From SIG565 sp045651765 (GTDB lineage: Bacteria > Bacillota > Clostridia > Oscillospirales > Acutalibacteraceae), in contig JAZRSY010000024.1 in assembly GCA_045651765.1 (NCBI GenBank), positions 62,001-126,000 of the forward strand: a stretch of 64,000 bases of DNA, written 5' to 3'. The notes beneath the pieces were generated by a model. The model did not search any database, was not told the origin of the DNA, and was given only the letters and a program-made list of their open reading frames with translations. Below, piece after piece: positions 28,371 through 37,954 of this stretch (position 1 is its first letter; every line of letters begins with the position of its first letter). Position numbers and translations under genes: made by a program.

Positions 28371-28418
28371 TGCGAGACTTCCTTATGAGAAGTCTCGCAA
28401 AGTCTGCTTTTCTTTTTA
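28371..28418 (-). terminator. pgm terminator and right flank of the island
   Basis: GCGAGACTTC, loop of 7, GAAGTCTCGC (28372-28398) is a perfect 10-bp stem. On the minus strand it is followed by AGTTTTATT, fitting termination of the phosphohexomutase transcript. The stretch between the stop codon and the hairpin, AAAGCAGACTTT, and the loop-side TCATAAGGA repeat the left flank at 27050-27088 in inverted orientation. Confidence 0.65.
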
Positions 28419-30122
28419 TTTTAATAAATTTTCTGCCGAATTTTCAATGTCTTTAAGTTTTGTGGTAGCTAAATCTTTGTTGTTATCAACTGCAATTAAA
28501 TAAACCTTAATTTTTGGCTCTGTGCCTGAAGGTCTTAATATTACCTTAGAGCCGCCTTCTAAAACAAATTCAATTACATTAGATTTTGGTAGGTCAATTT
28601 TTGTAATGTTACCGTCAATATCTGTTTTAGTTGATTTCAAATAATCCGATACAGCAATAACATTGTATTGCGAAATCTGTTTTGGTGGGTTATTGCGCAG
28701 ATTTTCCATAATATTTTCCATTTTTTGCATACCGGTTTGGCCTTCAAATGAAAAACTTTTTTGTGAGTTAAAATAATATCCGTGTTCGTTAAAAATGGAA
28801 GCGAGTTTATCAAGCAAAGAAAGGCCTTGAGTTTTATAGTAGGCGGCCATTTCGCAAATTAGCATTGAGGCTACAACGGCATCTTTATCTCGTACATAGG
28901 CGGCTGGCAAATAGCCATAACTTTCTTCATAACCAAAAATAAAACGATTTTCTTGGCCTTTGTTTTCAAGTAAAGCGATTTGTTCGCCAATAAATTTAAA
29001 ACCGGTTAAAACATTTATTAATTGGCAACCAAATTTGTCGGCAATTTTTTGGCAAACATCGGTTGTAACAATTGTTTTAACTGCAACGGGGTTTTGTGGC
29101 ATTAAATTAAGTTGAGTTCTGCGTTCTAAAATGTAATTTAAAAGTAAAGCGCCAACATCGTTGCCCGACATTAAGGTATATTCGCCATTATTTAAAACGG
29201 CAATACCAACACGGTCGCAGTCGGGGTCGGTTGCTAAAATTAAATCGGCTTTAAAGTTTTTGGTTAAATTTAAAGCAAGAGTGAACGGTTGCTTAATTTC
29301 GGGGTTAGGGTAGGGTGCCGTTGGGAAATTGCCGTCGGGTAATTCTTGCTCAGACACAATGGCAATGTTATTAACACCAATTTGTTTTAAAATTTCACGA
29401 ACAGGCTTATTACCGGTGCCATGCAAAGGTGTATATATTACCGATAAATCAGGCAAATTGTAGCTGTCATCTGCAAAGGATTGTTTTTTAACCTCGGCTA
29501 AATATTCGTTAATAATTTGTTCGCCAATATATTCAATTTTACCTTCATTTAAATATTTATTAAAATTACATACTTTTAAGCCGCTAAAATAATCGATTTT
29601 TTGCATTCTTTTTAAAATATCGTTGGCGGCATCGGGTTGAAGTTGGCATCCATCTGGGCCATAGGCTTTATAACCGTTATATTTAGCGGGGTTATGGCTG
29701 GCCGTAATAACAATACCGGCTTGGCATTTAAGCCTGCGTACAGCAAAGGATAGCATAGGCGTGGGCATTAACTCTTTATAAATATAAACTTTAATACCGT
29801 TAGAAGCTATAACAGAGGCGGCAGTATTAGCGAACTCAAACGATTTAATGCGGCTGTCATAAGCAATGGCAACACTGCCGTTTTCATCAACGCTTTTAAC
29901 ATATTCTGCTAATGCTTGTGAAGCGCGACCAACTGTATAAATGTTCATTCGGTTGGTGCCAACGCCAATTATACCTCTGAGTCCTGCAGTACCAAAATCA
30001 AGTTCTTTATAAAATCTGTCAGAAATTTCTTCGGGATTATTTTTTATAGAATTAATCTCGGTAATTAGGTCTTTATCTTCAGTAGCATTTGTTTCCCATA
30101 ATTTTAAAAGTTCGCTATACAT
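28416..30122 (-). CDS. Phosphoglucomutase/phosphomannomutase family protein
   Basis: Alpha-D-phosphohexomutase, 568 residues, interconverting hexose-1- and hexose-6-phosphates. The phosphoserine loop is TASHNPAKYNGYKAY, the Mg site DPDCDRVGIAV, the sugar loop GYEESYGYLP and the phosphate site RPSGTEPKIKVYL. The length and GYEESYG motif fit the PgcA-like phosphoglucomutase group, so glucose is the likely sugar. GGAGG precedes the ATG. It is divergent from the aromatic operon, with its own promoter. Confidence 0.92.
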   Translation of the reverse strand: MYSELLKLWETNATEDKDLITEINSIKNNPEEISDRFYKELDFGTAGLRGIIGVGTNRMNIYTVGRASQALAEYVKSVDENGSVAIAYDSRIKSFEFANTAASVIASNGIKVYIYKELMPTPMLSFAVRRLKCQAGIVITASHNPAKYNGYKAYGPDGCQLQPDAANDILKRMQKIDYFSGLKVCNFNKYLNEGKIEYIGEQIINEYLAEVKKQSFADDSYNLPDLSVIYTPLHGTGNKPVREILKQIGVNNIAIVSEQELPDGNFPTAPYPNPEIKQPFTLALNLTKNFKADLILATDPDCDRVGIAVLNNGEYTLMSGNDVGALLLNYILERRTQLNLMPQNPVAVKTIVTTDVCQKIADKFGCQLINVLTGFKFIGEQIALLENKGQENRFIFGYEESYGYLPAAYVRDKDAVVASMLICEMAAYYKTQGLSLLDKLASIFNEHGYYFNSQKSFSFEGQTGMQKMENIMENLRNNPPKQISQYNVIAVSDYLKSTKTDIDGNITKIDLPKSNVIEFVLEGGSKVILRPSGTEPKIKVYLIAVDNNKDLATTKLKDIENSAENLLK

Positions 30123-30152
30123 TAAATCAACCTCCGTTAACTTTATATATTT

Positions 30153-30181
30153 ATTTTAAAATTTAATATTTATTATGTCAA
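30153..30181 (-). promoter_or_regulatory. Promoter of the phosphohexomutase gene
   Basis: Minus strand TTGACA, 17 bp, TAAAAT. Confidence 0.75.
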
Positions 30182-30218
30182 TACTTAAAATATAAATATT
30201 TCATAATTATCTAATTTC

Positions 30219-30247
30219 TTGACACATGTTTAAAAAAGTTTTATAAT
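30219..30247 (+). promoter_or_regulatory. Promoter of the aromatic amino acid operon
   Basis: TTGACA, 17 bp, TATAAT, full consensus. Only about 25 nt separate the expected start point from the first gene, leaving no room for a T-box or trp-type attenuator. Confidence 0.85.
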
Positions 30248-30278
30248 TAATAATTAAAGAAAATAAGGAAGTGTTGGT

Positions 30279-31472
30279 ATGTTTTCCGAAAAAATGCTTG
30301 ATTTAGGTAATGTTCGTTCCGTTATTAGAGAAACATTTGAATACGGACTGAAAAGGTCGGCCGAAATTGGAGCCGAAAATGTTTTCGATTTTAGTTTGGG
30401 TAACCCCAGTGTGCCCGCACCAAGTGTTGTAAATGAATCTTTAATTGATATTATTAATAATACCGAAAGCACATCCCTGCACGGTTATACATCGGCTCCG
30501 GGCGATGTTTCGGTAAGGAAAAAAATTGCCGAATATACAAACAATTTATATAACACCAATGTTACACAAAATAATATTTATTTAACAGTTGGTGCTGCAG
30601 CAGCTTTAAGTATTACCGTTAAGGCTATTGCTGAAGAAAATGATGAAATAATTGTTTTAGCACCGTTTTTCCCGGAATATAAAGTATTTATTGAAGCAGC
30701 AGGGGCCAAATGTGTTGTTGTAAAATGCCGTGAATCAGATTTTCAAATTGATTTACCTGCATTAAAAGCAGCCATAAATAAAAATACAAAAGCCATTATT
30801 ATAAATTCGCCCTGCAACCCGTCGGGCGTTGTATTTACAGAAGAAATACTTTTAGGTGTTGCTAATGTTTTAAATGATGCTCAAAAAGAATTTGAACACC
30901 CAATTTTCGTTATTGCGGACGAACCTTATAGGGAACTTGTTTATAATAACATTGAAGTGCCTTACATACCGAATTTGTACGACAATACTGTTGTTTGTTA
31001 TTCGTTCAGTAAATCTTTATCATTACCGGGCGAACGCATTGGTTACATTTTAATTAGTGATAAGTGTGTAAACAATAATTTGTTTTTTAATGCTGTTTGT
31101 GGTGCAGGGCGTGCTCTTGGTTATGTTTGCGCCCCCAGTATTTTCCAAAAAATTATACCAAATTGTTTAGGTAAAACCGCTAATATAGAAATTTATGAAA
31201 AAAACCGCAATATTTTATATAACGCATTAACAAAATTTGGTTTTGAAATTATTAAACCCGACGGAGCATTTTATTTGTTTGTAAAATCACCCGACAGTGA
31301 TGCTAATAAATTTTGCGAGGCGGCTAAAAAGTTTGAATTATTGTTAGTACCGAGTGATAGTTTTGGAATTGAAGGTTTTGTTAGAATTTCTTATTGTGTT
31401 TCAACCAAACAAATTGAAAATTCTTTACCTGCATTTGAAAAACTGGCAAATTTATATTTTAAGGAGAAATAA
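30279..31472 (+). CDS. Class I/II PLP aminotransferase, probably aromatic
   Basis: 397 residues with fold-type I motifs: DFSLGNPSVPAP, SPCNPSGVVFTEE, DEPYRELVY, the PLP lysine in YSFSKSLSLPGERIGY and a C-terminal VRISYCVS arginine. As the first gene of an operon for phenylalanine and tyrosine synthesis, it most likely transaminates phenylpyruvate and hydroxyphenylpyruvate. Aspartate aminotransferase activity is also possible. AAGGAAGTG precedes the ATG. Its stop is immediately followed by the pheA ATG. Confidence 0.85.
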   Translation: MFSEKMLDLGNVRSVIRETFEYGLKRSAEIGAENVFDFSLGNPSVPAPSVVNESLIDIINNTESTSLHGYTSAPGDVSVRKKIAEYTNNLYNTNVTQNNIYLTVGAAAALSITVKAIAEENDEIIVLAPFFPEYKVFIEAAGAKCVVVKCRESDFQIDLPALKAAINKNTKAIIINSPCNPSGVVFTEEILLGVANVLNDAQKEFEHPIFVIADEPYRELVYNNIEVPYIPNLYDNTVVCYSFSKSLSLPGERIGYILISDKCVNNNLFFNAVCGAGRALGYVCAPSIFQKIIPNCLGKTANIEIYEKNRNILYNALTKFGFEIIKPDGAFYLFVKSPDSDANKFCEAAKKFELLLVPSDSFGIEGFVRISYCVSTKQIENSLPAFEKLANLYFKEK

Positions 31473-32570
31473 ATGAATAACCTTGATATAGAACGCGAAA
31501 AAATCAATAAAATTGACAAAGAAATGGCCGAGTTATTTGAGCAAAGAATGAATTGTTCAAAAGCCGTTGCCAATTACAAAAAAGAAAAAGGACTTCCTAT
31601 TTTAGATAAAAATAGGGAAGAAGCCATTATTCTTAATAATTCTAATTACATTAATAATGAAGAAATTAAAGGCTATTATGTTAATTTTATGCGCGATGTC
31701 ATGAAAATATCACGTCTTTACCAACACACGTTATTAAACGGTATGAAAATTGCTTACAGTGGCGTTGAGGGCGCATTCGCCCATATTGCATCGGGCAAAA
31801 TTTTCCCTGAAACCACCAGGATTGCTTTCCCTAATTTTAACTTAGCTTATGAAGCTGTTGTTAATGGCGAATGTGATTGCGCAGTTTTGCCAATTGAAAA
31901 CAGCTCAGCCGGAGAAGTTGGCACCGTTATGGATTTGATTTTTAACGGTAACCTTTATATTAACGGAATTTACGAATTATCAGTATCACAAAATTTATTA
32001 GGTGTTAAAAACTCAAAAATTTCCGACGTAAAAAAGGTTATTAGCCATATTCAAGCCTTAGAACAATGCAACACTTATATTAAACAACATAATTTAAATG
32101 CAGAGTTGTGCGATAACACGGCAAAAGCTGCTCAAATGGTTGCCAAAATGAATGATAAATCGGTTGCGGCAATTGCCAGCCAAGAAACTGCCGCATTATA
32201 TGGTCTGGATGTTCTTGATAGCAATATAAACGAATGCCACCAAAATTCCACCCGTTTTGCAGTGCTTTCAAGGTCGCAACACATTAAAACCGTAAACAAA
32301 CCCGACAACCATTCGGTTTTAGTTTTTGCCGTTAGGAACGATGCAGGTGCTTTGGCTAATGCCATTAACATAATTGGTAAATATGGTTTTAATATGCGCA
32401 CTTTGCGCAGCCGTTCACTTAAAGATTTATTATGGCAATATTATTTTTATGTTGAGGTTGAAGGCAATTTATACACTAAAAATGGCCAAGATATGTTAAA
32501 TGAGTTATCACCTTTATGCGATAAATTAAAGGTTGTTGGAACTTTTTATAATCATATCGATTTAAAATAG
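31473..32570 (+). CDS. pheA: Chorismate mutase-prephenate dehydratase (P-protein)
   Basis: 365 residues in three parts. These are an AroQ-type chorismate mutase (about 1-85, REKINKIDKEMAELFEQRM), a prephenate dehydratase (about 88-270, YSGVEGAFAHIA, LPIENSSAGEVG, and the catalytic NSTRF), and an ACT domain (about 280-360). In the ACT domain GALA matches the usual Phe-binding GAL motif, but the ESRP position reads RSRSLKD, so Phe feedback may be altered. AAGGAG overlaps the previous stop. It makes phenylpyruvate from chorismate. Confidence 0.95.
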   Translation: MNNLDIEREKINKIDKEMAELFEQRMNCSKAVANYKKEKGLPILDKNREEAIILNNSNYINNEEIKGYYVNFMRDVMKISRLYQHTLLNGMKIAYSGVEGAFAHIASGKIFPETTRIAFPNFNLAYEAVVNGECDCAVLPIENSSAGEVGTVMDLIFNGNLYINGIYELSVSQNLLGVKNSKISDVKKVISHIQALEQCNTYIKQHNLNAELCDNTAKAAQMVAKMNDKSVAAIASQETAALYGLDVLDSNINECHQNSTRFAVLSRSQHIKTVNKPDNHSVLVFAVRNDAGALANAINIIGKYGFNMRTLRSRSLKDLLWQYYFYVEVEGNLYTKNGQDMLNELSPLCDKLKVVGTFYNHIDLK

Positions 32571-32581
32571 GCGGTATTATT

Positions 32582-33574
32582 ATGGTTATTAATGTAAATT
32601 TAGGTGCACAAAGTTACAGCGTTAATATTGAACGCGGCAACTTGAATAAGGTAGATAAATTTTTAAATTTAAATCGCAAGGTTTTAATTGTAACAGATGA
32701 TGGTGTGCCAACACAATATTCCGAAACCATTTTTAAACTTTGTAAAGAAGGCTTTGTTGTTTCTGTGCCGCAAGGCGAAAACAGTAAAAGCTTTGAAAGT
32801 TTAGAAAAGCTATTAAAAACAATGCTTGATAACAATTTTACCCGCAAAGATTGTGTTGTTGCCGTTGGCGGTGGTGTCGTTGGCGATTTAGCCGGTTTTG
32901 CTGCATCGGTTTACCAAAGAGGTATTGATTTTTATAATATACCCACAACACTGTTGTCGCAAGTTGATTCTTCAATTGGAGGTAAGGTTGCCATTAATTT
33001 TGAGGGCATTAAAAACATAATTGGTGCATTTTATCAGCCAAAATATGTTTTAATAGACCCAAATGTTTTAACAACATTACCAAAAAGGCAAATTGTTAAT
33101 GGTTTGGCTGAATCTATTAAAATGGGCCTTACATCTGATAAAGATTTATTTGAAATTTTTGAAAACCAAGACCCTTTTTTATGTTTAGATGAAATTATAA
33201 TTCGCTCTTTAAACATTAAAAAGAGTGTAGTAGAACAAGATGAAAAAGAACAAAACCTGCGCAAAATTTTAAATTTTGGCCACACAGTTGGCCACGCTAT
33301 AGAAAGCGTTAAATTCGGCGAATTATACCATGGTGAGTGTGTAGCATTAGGAATGCTAAAAATGTGCTCAGATTCGGTTAAAAACAGGTTAATTAATGTT
33401 TTAAATAAGGTTGGTCTGCCTGTAACTGTAAATTTTGATGTTAATAAAGCAAAAACAGCTTTATTGCACGACAAAAAATCGGGCAATGATTACATTTCGG
33501 TCATAAAGGTCTATAATGTTGGCCAATATTCTATTGAGGAGATTCCTAACAACGAAATAATAAATTTATTATAA
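32582..33574 (+). CDS. aroB: 3-dehydroquinate synthase
   Basis: NAD- and metal-dependent second shikimate step, 330 residues, slightly shorter than the usual 350-360. Motifs are AVGGGVVGDLAGFAAS, QRGIDFYNIPTTLLSQVDSS, IGGKVAIN, the metal ligands in NFGHTVGHAIE and HGECVALGM. Spacing of 11 bases from pheA, with AGGCGG before the ATG. It is in the operon. Confidence 0.96.
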   Translation: MVINVNLGAQSYSVNIERGNLNKVDKFLNLNRKVLIVTDDGVPTQYSETIFKLCKEGFVVSVPQGENSKSFESLEKLLKTMLDNNFTRKDCVVAVGGGVVGDLAGFAASVYQRGIDFYNIPTTLLSQVDSSIGGKVAINFEGIKNIIGAFYQPKYVLIDPNVLTTLPKRQIVNGLAESIKMGLTSDKDLFEIFENQDPFLCLDEIIIRSLNIKKSVVEQDEKEQNLRKILNFGHTVGHAIESVKFGELYHGECVALGMLKMCSDSVKNRLINVLNKVGLPVTVNFDVNKAKTALLHDKKSGNDYISVIKVYNVGQYSIEEIPNNEIINLL

Positions 33575-33586
33575 GGGGGTATTTTT

Positions 33587-34819
33587 TTGCAATACGGTTT
33601 AATTGGCGAAAAATTAGGCCATAGTTTTTCTTCGCTTGTTCACGCCAAAATAGGTGATTATAATTACACCCTTAAAGAAATTAATAAAGACAATTTAGGA
33701 AAATTTATAGAATCCCGCAATTTTAAAGGTATTAATGTTACAATACCTTATAAACAAGAGGTAATTAAGTATTTAGATTATATCGATGCCAATGCTAAAG
33801 CAATAGGCGCTGTTAATACCGTTGTCAACAGAGATAATAAATTGTTTGGCTACAACACCGATTATAACGGAATTATTGATTTGATTAATAAATCAGGCGT
33901 TAATATCGAAGGCAAAAATGTACTTATTCTTGGCACAGGTGGTTCTTCTAACACTATTTATACTGTATTAAAAAACCTTAACGCAAAAGAAATTATTAAG
34001 GTTAGCAGAACCCCTGATAGTAACCAAGTCGATTATAATAATGCTCATATTTTATACCCAAACACCCAAATAATTTTCAATGCAACACCTGTAGGTATGT
34101 ACCCAAACAATAATAACTTACCCATTAATCTACATAATTTTAAGAATTTAGAATGTGTGTTTGATTTAATTTACAACCCTTTAAAAACACGTTTAATTAA
34201 AGAGGCCGAATCTTTAGGCTTAAAAGCTTTTGGTGGGCTATATATGTTGGTTGCACAGGCCGTTAGAGCCAGCGAACTTTTTTTAGATACCACCTATAAG
34301 CCTGAATTAATAAATTCAATTTATAACGATTTAATTAATAATAAAACTAACATTGTTTTAACCGGTATGCCAGGCAGTGGTAAATCAACAATAGGCAAAC
34401 AAATAGCTAAAATTACGGGCCGAAATTTTTATGATACCGACACCCTTATTGAAGAAAAATCAAATAAAACAATATCCGAAATTTTTAAAACTTCCGGTGA
34501 AGAAAACTTTAGAAAATTAGAAAACGAAGTTGTTTATGAAGTATCAAAATTAAACGGTGTTGTTATTTCGACAGGCGGTGGCGCCGTTCTTAATAATGAT
34601 AACATTATTAATTTAAAACAAAACGGAAAGGTTTTCTTTTTAAATCGCAGTTTAGCCGAACTTATTCCAACCGATGACCGTCCGCTTGCCAACACAAAGC
34701 AGGGTATAATTAAATGCTATAACGAGAGAATTGATATTTATAACAACACCTGCGATGTTGTTGTAGATGTTACCAATATTGAAGAAACAGCCGAAAAAAT
34801 TATAAATTATTTTTGTTAG
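33587..34819 (+). CDS. aroE-aroK: Fused shikimate dehydrogenase-shikimate kinase
   Basis: 410 residues encoding two consecutive shikimate steps. Residues 1-250 are AroE: GHSFSSLVH (variant of HSxSPxxHN), NVTIPYKQEV with the catalytic Lys, GAVNTVV, NTDYNGI, and the nucleotide loop LGTGGSSNTIY. Residues 255-410 are AroK: P-loop GMPGSGKST, DTDTLIEE, FRKLE, STGGGAV and DDRPLA. The link is continuous, with no stop or frameshift. The start is TTG after AAGGGGG. Fusion should channel shikimate from reduction to phosphorylation. Confidence 0.93.
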   Translation: MQYGLIGEKLGHSFSSLVHAKIGDYNYTLKEINKDNLGKFIESRNFKGINVTIPYKQEVIKYLDYIDANAKAIGAVNTVVNRDNKLFGYNTDYNGIIDLINKSGVNIEGKNVLILGTGGSSNTIYTVLKNLNAKEIIKVSRTPDSNQVDYNNAHILYPNTQIIFNATPVGMYPNNNNLPINLHNFKNLECVFDLIYNPLKTRLIKEAESLGLKAFGGLYMLVAQAVRASELFLDTTYKPELINSIYNDLINNKTNIVLTGMPGSGKSTIGKQIAKITGRNFYDTDTLIEEKSNKTISEIFKTSGEENFRKLENEVVYEVSKLNGVVISTGGGAVLNNDNIINLKQNGKVFFLNRSLAELIPTDDRPLANTKQGIIKCYNERIDIYNNTCDVVVDVTNIEETAEKIINYFC

Positions 34820-34829
34820 GAGAATTATA

Positions 34830-36047
34830 GTGAATGCTATAATAAATATTTCTAAGGCCAGTGGTAAAATTGTTGCACCACCTTCAAAAAGTATGGCACA
34901 CAGACTTTTAATTTGTGCTGCACTTTGCAAAGGTCTTAGCAAAATATATAACATAGAACTTTCTCAAGATGTTTTAGCTACTTTAGACTGCATTTCAGCC
35001 TTTGGTGCTAACTATGTTATAAAAGATAATTATATTGAAATTAACGGTATTGATTTTAATTCTGTTAATTGTAAAGTTACTGCTAATTGCCGCGAAAGTG
35101 GCAGCACCTTGAGGTTTTTTATTCCATTAGCTCTTTTAACTGGCAATGAAGTTACTTTAACCGGGTCTGAATATTTGTTTTCAAGGCCACTTTATGTTTA
35201 TGAAGAAATTTTTAAACAAGATAATATTAACTATTCTTTATATAAAGACAAAATTGTTTTAAACGGAAATTTGAAAAGCCGCGAATATTATATTCCGGGT
35301 AATGTTAGCAGCCAATTTATAAGTGGGCTTTTGTTTGCTTTGCCTTTACTAGAAAATTCATCAAAAATTATAATTACTAAAAACATCGAGAGCCGTTCGT
35401 ATATAAACTTAACAATAAGCGCTTTAAAAAGTTTTGGTGTTAATGCTAAATGGCTTTCCCGCAATGAAATATTTATTGAAGGTGGGCAAAATTATTTGCC
35501 TTGTAATGTTACCGTAGAAGGCGATTATTCTAATTCTGCTTTTTTTGAAGCATTAAATGTTTTTGGCAACAATGTTTTAATTGAAGGATTAAACGAGAAT
35601 AGCCTGCAGGGCGATAAAATTTTTTACGATTATTTTAATAAAATTACTACCGGTTGTAATAAAGATTTAGATTTATCAAATTGCCCCGATTTAGCACCTA
35701 TTTTATTCACTGTTGCTGCTTTTAAAGGCGGTGCAGAGTTTATTAATACGGCAAGGTTAAAAATTAAAGAAAGCAACCGTGCCGAATGTATGGCAAGGGA
35801 GCTTGAAAAATTTGGCGCTAAACTTATTATTGAAGAAAATAAAGTTACTGTTTTAAATAGCACACTGCACAAACCAAATGATATATTAAACGGTCATAAC
35901 GACCACCGTATTGTTATGTCTTTAAGTGTGCTCTGTACTTTATTTGGCGGCACCATAATTGGCGCTGAAGCTGTTAATAAAAGTTTACCACAATTTTTCA
36001 ATTTGTTAAAAGAGCTGGGCGTTGGAGTGGTTTTAAATGACAATTAA
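34830..36047 (+). CDS. aroA: 5-enolpyruvylshikimate-3-phosphate synthase
   Basis: 405 residues. APPSKSMAHRLLICAAL binds shikimate-3-phosphate and phosphate, ANCRESGSTLRFFIPLALL follows, then PGNVSSQFISGLLFALPLL, the catalytic Asp near SNCPDLAPIL, and KESNRAECMA. The start is GTG, six bases after AGGAG. It overlaps tyrA by 11 bases. Glyphosate class was not assigned. Confidence 0.95.
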   Translation: MNAIINISKASGKIVAPPSKSMAHRLLICAALCKGLSKIYNIELSQDVLATLDCISAFGANYVIKDNYIEINGIDFNSVNCKVTANCRESGSTLRFFIPLALLTGNEVTLTGSEYLFSRPLYVYEEIFKQDNINYSLYKDKIVLNGNLKSREYYIPGNVSSQFISGLLFALPLLENSSKIIITKNIESRSYINLTISALKSFGVNAKWLSRNEIFIEGGQNYLPCNVTVEGDYSNSAFFEALNVFGNNVLIEGLNENSLQGDKIFYDYFNKITTGCNKDLDLSNCPDLAPILFTVAAFKGGAEFINTARLKIKESNRAECMARELEKFGAKLIIEENKVTVLNSTLHKPNDILNGHNDHRIVMSLSVLCTLFGGTIIGAEAVNKSLPQFFNLLKELGVGVVLNDN

Positions 36048-36897
36048 AAACAATACAAAATTTTTAATAATTGGTTTAGGTTTAATGGGCGGCAGCTATG
36101 CTAAAGGCCTTAAAAAAGCAGGTTATTATGTTTCTGCAATTTCCGACAATGCTGATTCTATTAACTATGCCTTAAAAAATAATATAATTAACAAAGGCGC
36201 CGATTTTGTAGATGAAAAATTAATTAAAGACGCAGATATTATAATTTTTGCTCTTTACCCACAGGTTTTTGTTAATTGGATTGAAAAGTACGGCAATTTA
36301 ATTAAAGACGGCACCATTATTACCGATGTTACAGGTGTTAAGGGTGCGATAATTTATAAGATTAATTCAATGTTAAAAAATAATGTTGAATTTATTGCAG
36401 CGCACCCAATGGCAGGGCGTGAAGTATATGGTGTTGAAAATAGCGATGAAAACATATTTATTAATGCTAACTATATAGTGGTACCAACATCGGAAAACAC
36501 CCAAAAAGCAATAAATATTTGTAAAGATATTGGTGAAATTTTAAATTTTTCAAAAATTTCTGAATTAACACCCGAAAAGCACGACCAAATGATTGCTTTT
36601 TTATCGCAGTTAACTCACTGCATTGCCATTTGCTTAATGACCTGCAATCAAGCGGAAAACCTTGAAGATTACACAGGAGATTCTTTTAGAGATTTAACGA
36701 GAATCGCCAATATAAACGAAAATATGTGGTCTGAACTTTTTTTGCTTAATAAAGAACAGTTATTAAGTATGATGGATTTATTTATATCCGATTTTGATAA
36801 GTTGAAAAATTATATTAATACCGATAATGTTAATGGCATTAAAGAAATGATGCGCCTTTCTACAAAACGAAGAAAATTATTTGACAAAAAAATTTAG
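36037..36897 (+). CDS. tyrA: Prephenate dehydrogenase
   Basis: 286 residues, converting prephenate to hydroxyphenylpyruvate for tyrosine. The N-terminal nucleotide motif is IIGLGLMGGSYAKGLKKAG. TDVTGVKGAI, AAHPMAGREVYGVENS and the catalytic-helix HDQMIAFLSQLTHCIA follow. No ACT domain is present, so Tyr control is not evident. It starts inside the end of aroA, with GGAG as the Shine-Dalgarno sequence. Confidence 0.94.
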   Translation: MTIKNNTKFLIIGLGLMGGSYAKGLKKAGYYVSAISDNADSINYALKNNIINKGADFVDEKLIKDADIIIFALYPQVFVNWIEKYGNLIKDGTIITDVTGVKGAIIYKINSMLKNNVEFIAAHPMAGREVYGVENSDENIFINANYIVVPTSENTQKAINICKDIGEILNFSKISELTPEKHDQMIAFLSQLTHCIAICLMTCNQAENLEDYTGDSFRDLTRIANINENMWSELFLLNKEQLLSMMDLFISDFDKLKNYINTDNVNGIKEMMRLSTKRRKLFDKKI

Positions 36898-36909
36898 GAG
36901 TTGATTCTT

Positions 36910-37938
36910 ATGGAAATGGAATTCACCCGAAAACTTCCGGTTCCTGCTCAAATTAAAAATAAATATGCTTTAGGTAAAGAATATCTTGACATTGTAACCG
37001 AACGCGAAAAACAAATTAAAGATATTTTTTCAGGCAAAAACAATAAGTTATTACTAATTATTGGTCCATGCTCGGCCGACAGGGAAGATTCTGTTTTAGA
37101 ATATATTACAAGGTTGCGCAAGGTTCAAGAAAAGGTTAAAGATAAAATTTTTATTATTCCTCGCATTTACACCAATAAACCCCGTACAACAGGCGAAGGC
37201 TATAAAGGTATGCTGCATCAACCTAACCCCGAAGCTGCACCCGATATGCTTAATGGTTTAATTGCGATAAGAAAACTACATATTAAAGCCATTACTGAAA
37301 CAGGTTTTACCTGCGCTGACGAAATGCTTTACCCCGAAAATCACAGATATTTGTCGGATTTATTAGCTTATGTTGCTGTGGGCGCTCGTTCGGTTGAAGA
37401 CCAACTACACCGTTTAACCGCAAGCGGATTAGGTATACCGGTTGGCATGAAAAACCCAACCAGTGGTGATTTATCGGTTATGATGAATGCTGTACACGCA
37501 GCTCAGAGTTCACACACATTTATTTACAGAGGTTGGGAAGTTCATTCTAAAGGTAACGATTATGCCCATGCTATATTACGTGGTTACGTTAATGAATATG
37601 GTCAATCATACCCCAACTACCATTATGAAGATTTAATAAGGCTCAGCGAAATTTATGATGCAAATCAATATAAAAATCCTGCCGTTATTATTGATACTAA
37701 CCATTCAAATTCAGGTAAACAATATTTAGAACAGGTTAGAATTTGTAAAGAAGTTTTACACAGCTGCAGACACAATAACAACATTAAAAAATTAGTAAAA
37801 GGTTTTATGATTGAAAGTTATTTGGAAGATGGTTGCCAAAAGGTCGGTGGAAACACCTACGGTCAATCTATAACCGACCCATGTTTAGGATGGGAAAAGA
37901 CCGAAAAACTAATTTTAGAAATGGCAGATATTTTATAA
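36910..37938 (+). CDS. DAHP synthase, class I (AroF/G/H type)
   Basis: First committed shikimate step, 342 residues. IIGPCSADREDSVLEYI, the PEP/metal region PRTTGEGYKG, DEMLYP, GARSVEDQLHR, GMKNPTSGD, VIIDTNHSNSGK and GFMIESYLEDG are class I alpha signatures. I start at ATG 36910, nine bases after AGGAG, not at the in-frame TTG 36901. Unusually it is near the end of the operon rather than first. The N-terminal extension is the likely site of feedback in this class. Confidence 0.95.
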   Translation: MEMEFTRKLPVPAQIKNKYALGKEYLDIVTEREKQIKDIFSGKNNKLLLIIGPCSADREDSVLEYITRLRKVQEKVKDKIFIIPRIYTNKPRTTGEGYKGMLHQPNPEAAPDMLNGLIAIRKLHIKAITETGFTCADEMLYPENHRYLSDLLAYVAVGARSVEDQLHRLTASGLGIPVGMKNPTSGDLSVMMNAVHAAQSSHTFIYRGWEVHSKGNDYAHAILRGYVNEYGQSYPNYHYEDLIRLSEIYDANQYKNPAVIIDTNHSNSGKQYLEQVRICKEVLHSCRHNNNIKKLVKGFMIESYLEDGCQKVGGNTYGQSITDPCLGWEKTEKLILEMADIL

Positions 37939-37954
37939 AATTTGGAGTTTAATT

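Noticed and set aside
28220..28503. Open frames of about 77 codons on the plus strand across the hairpin array and pgm end
   Set aside because: They translate palindromic repeats, have no Shine-Dalgarno sequence and run antisense into the phosphohexomutase gene.
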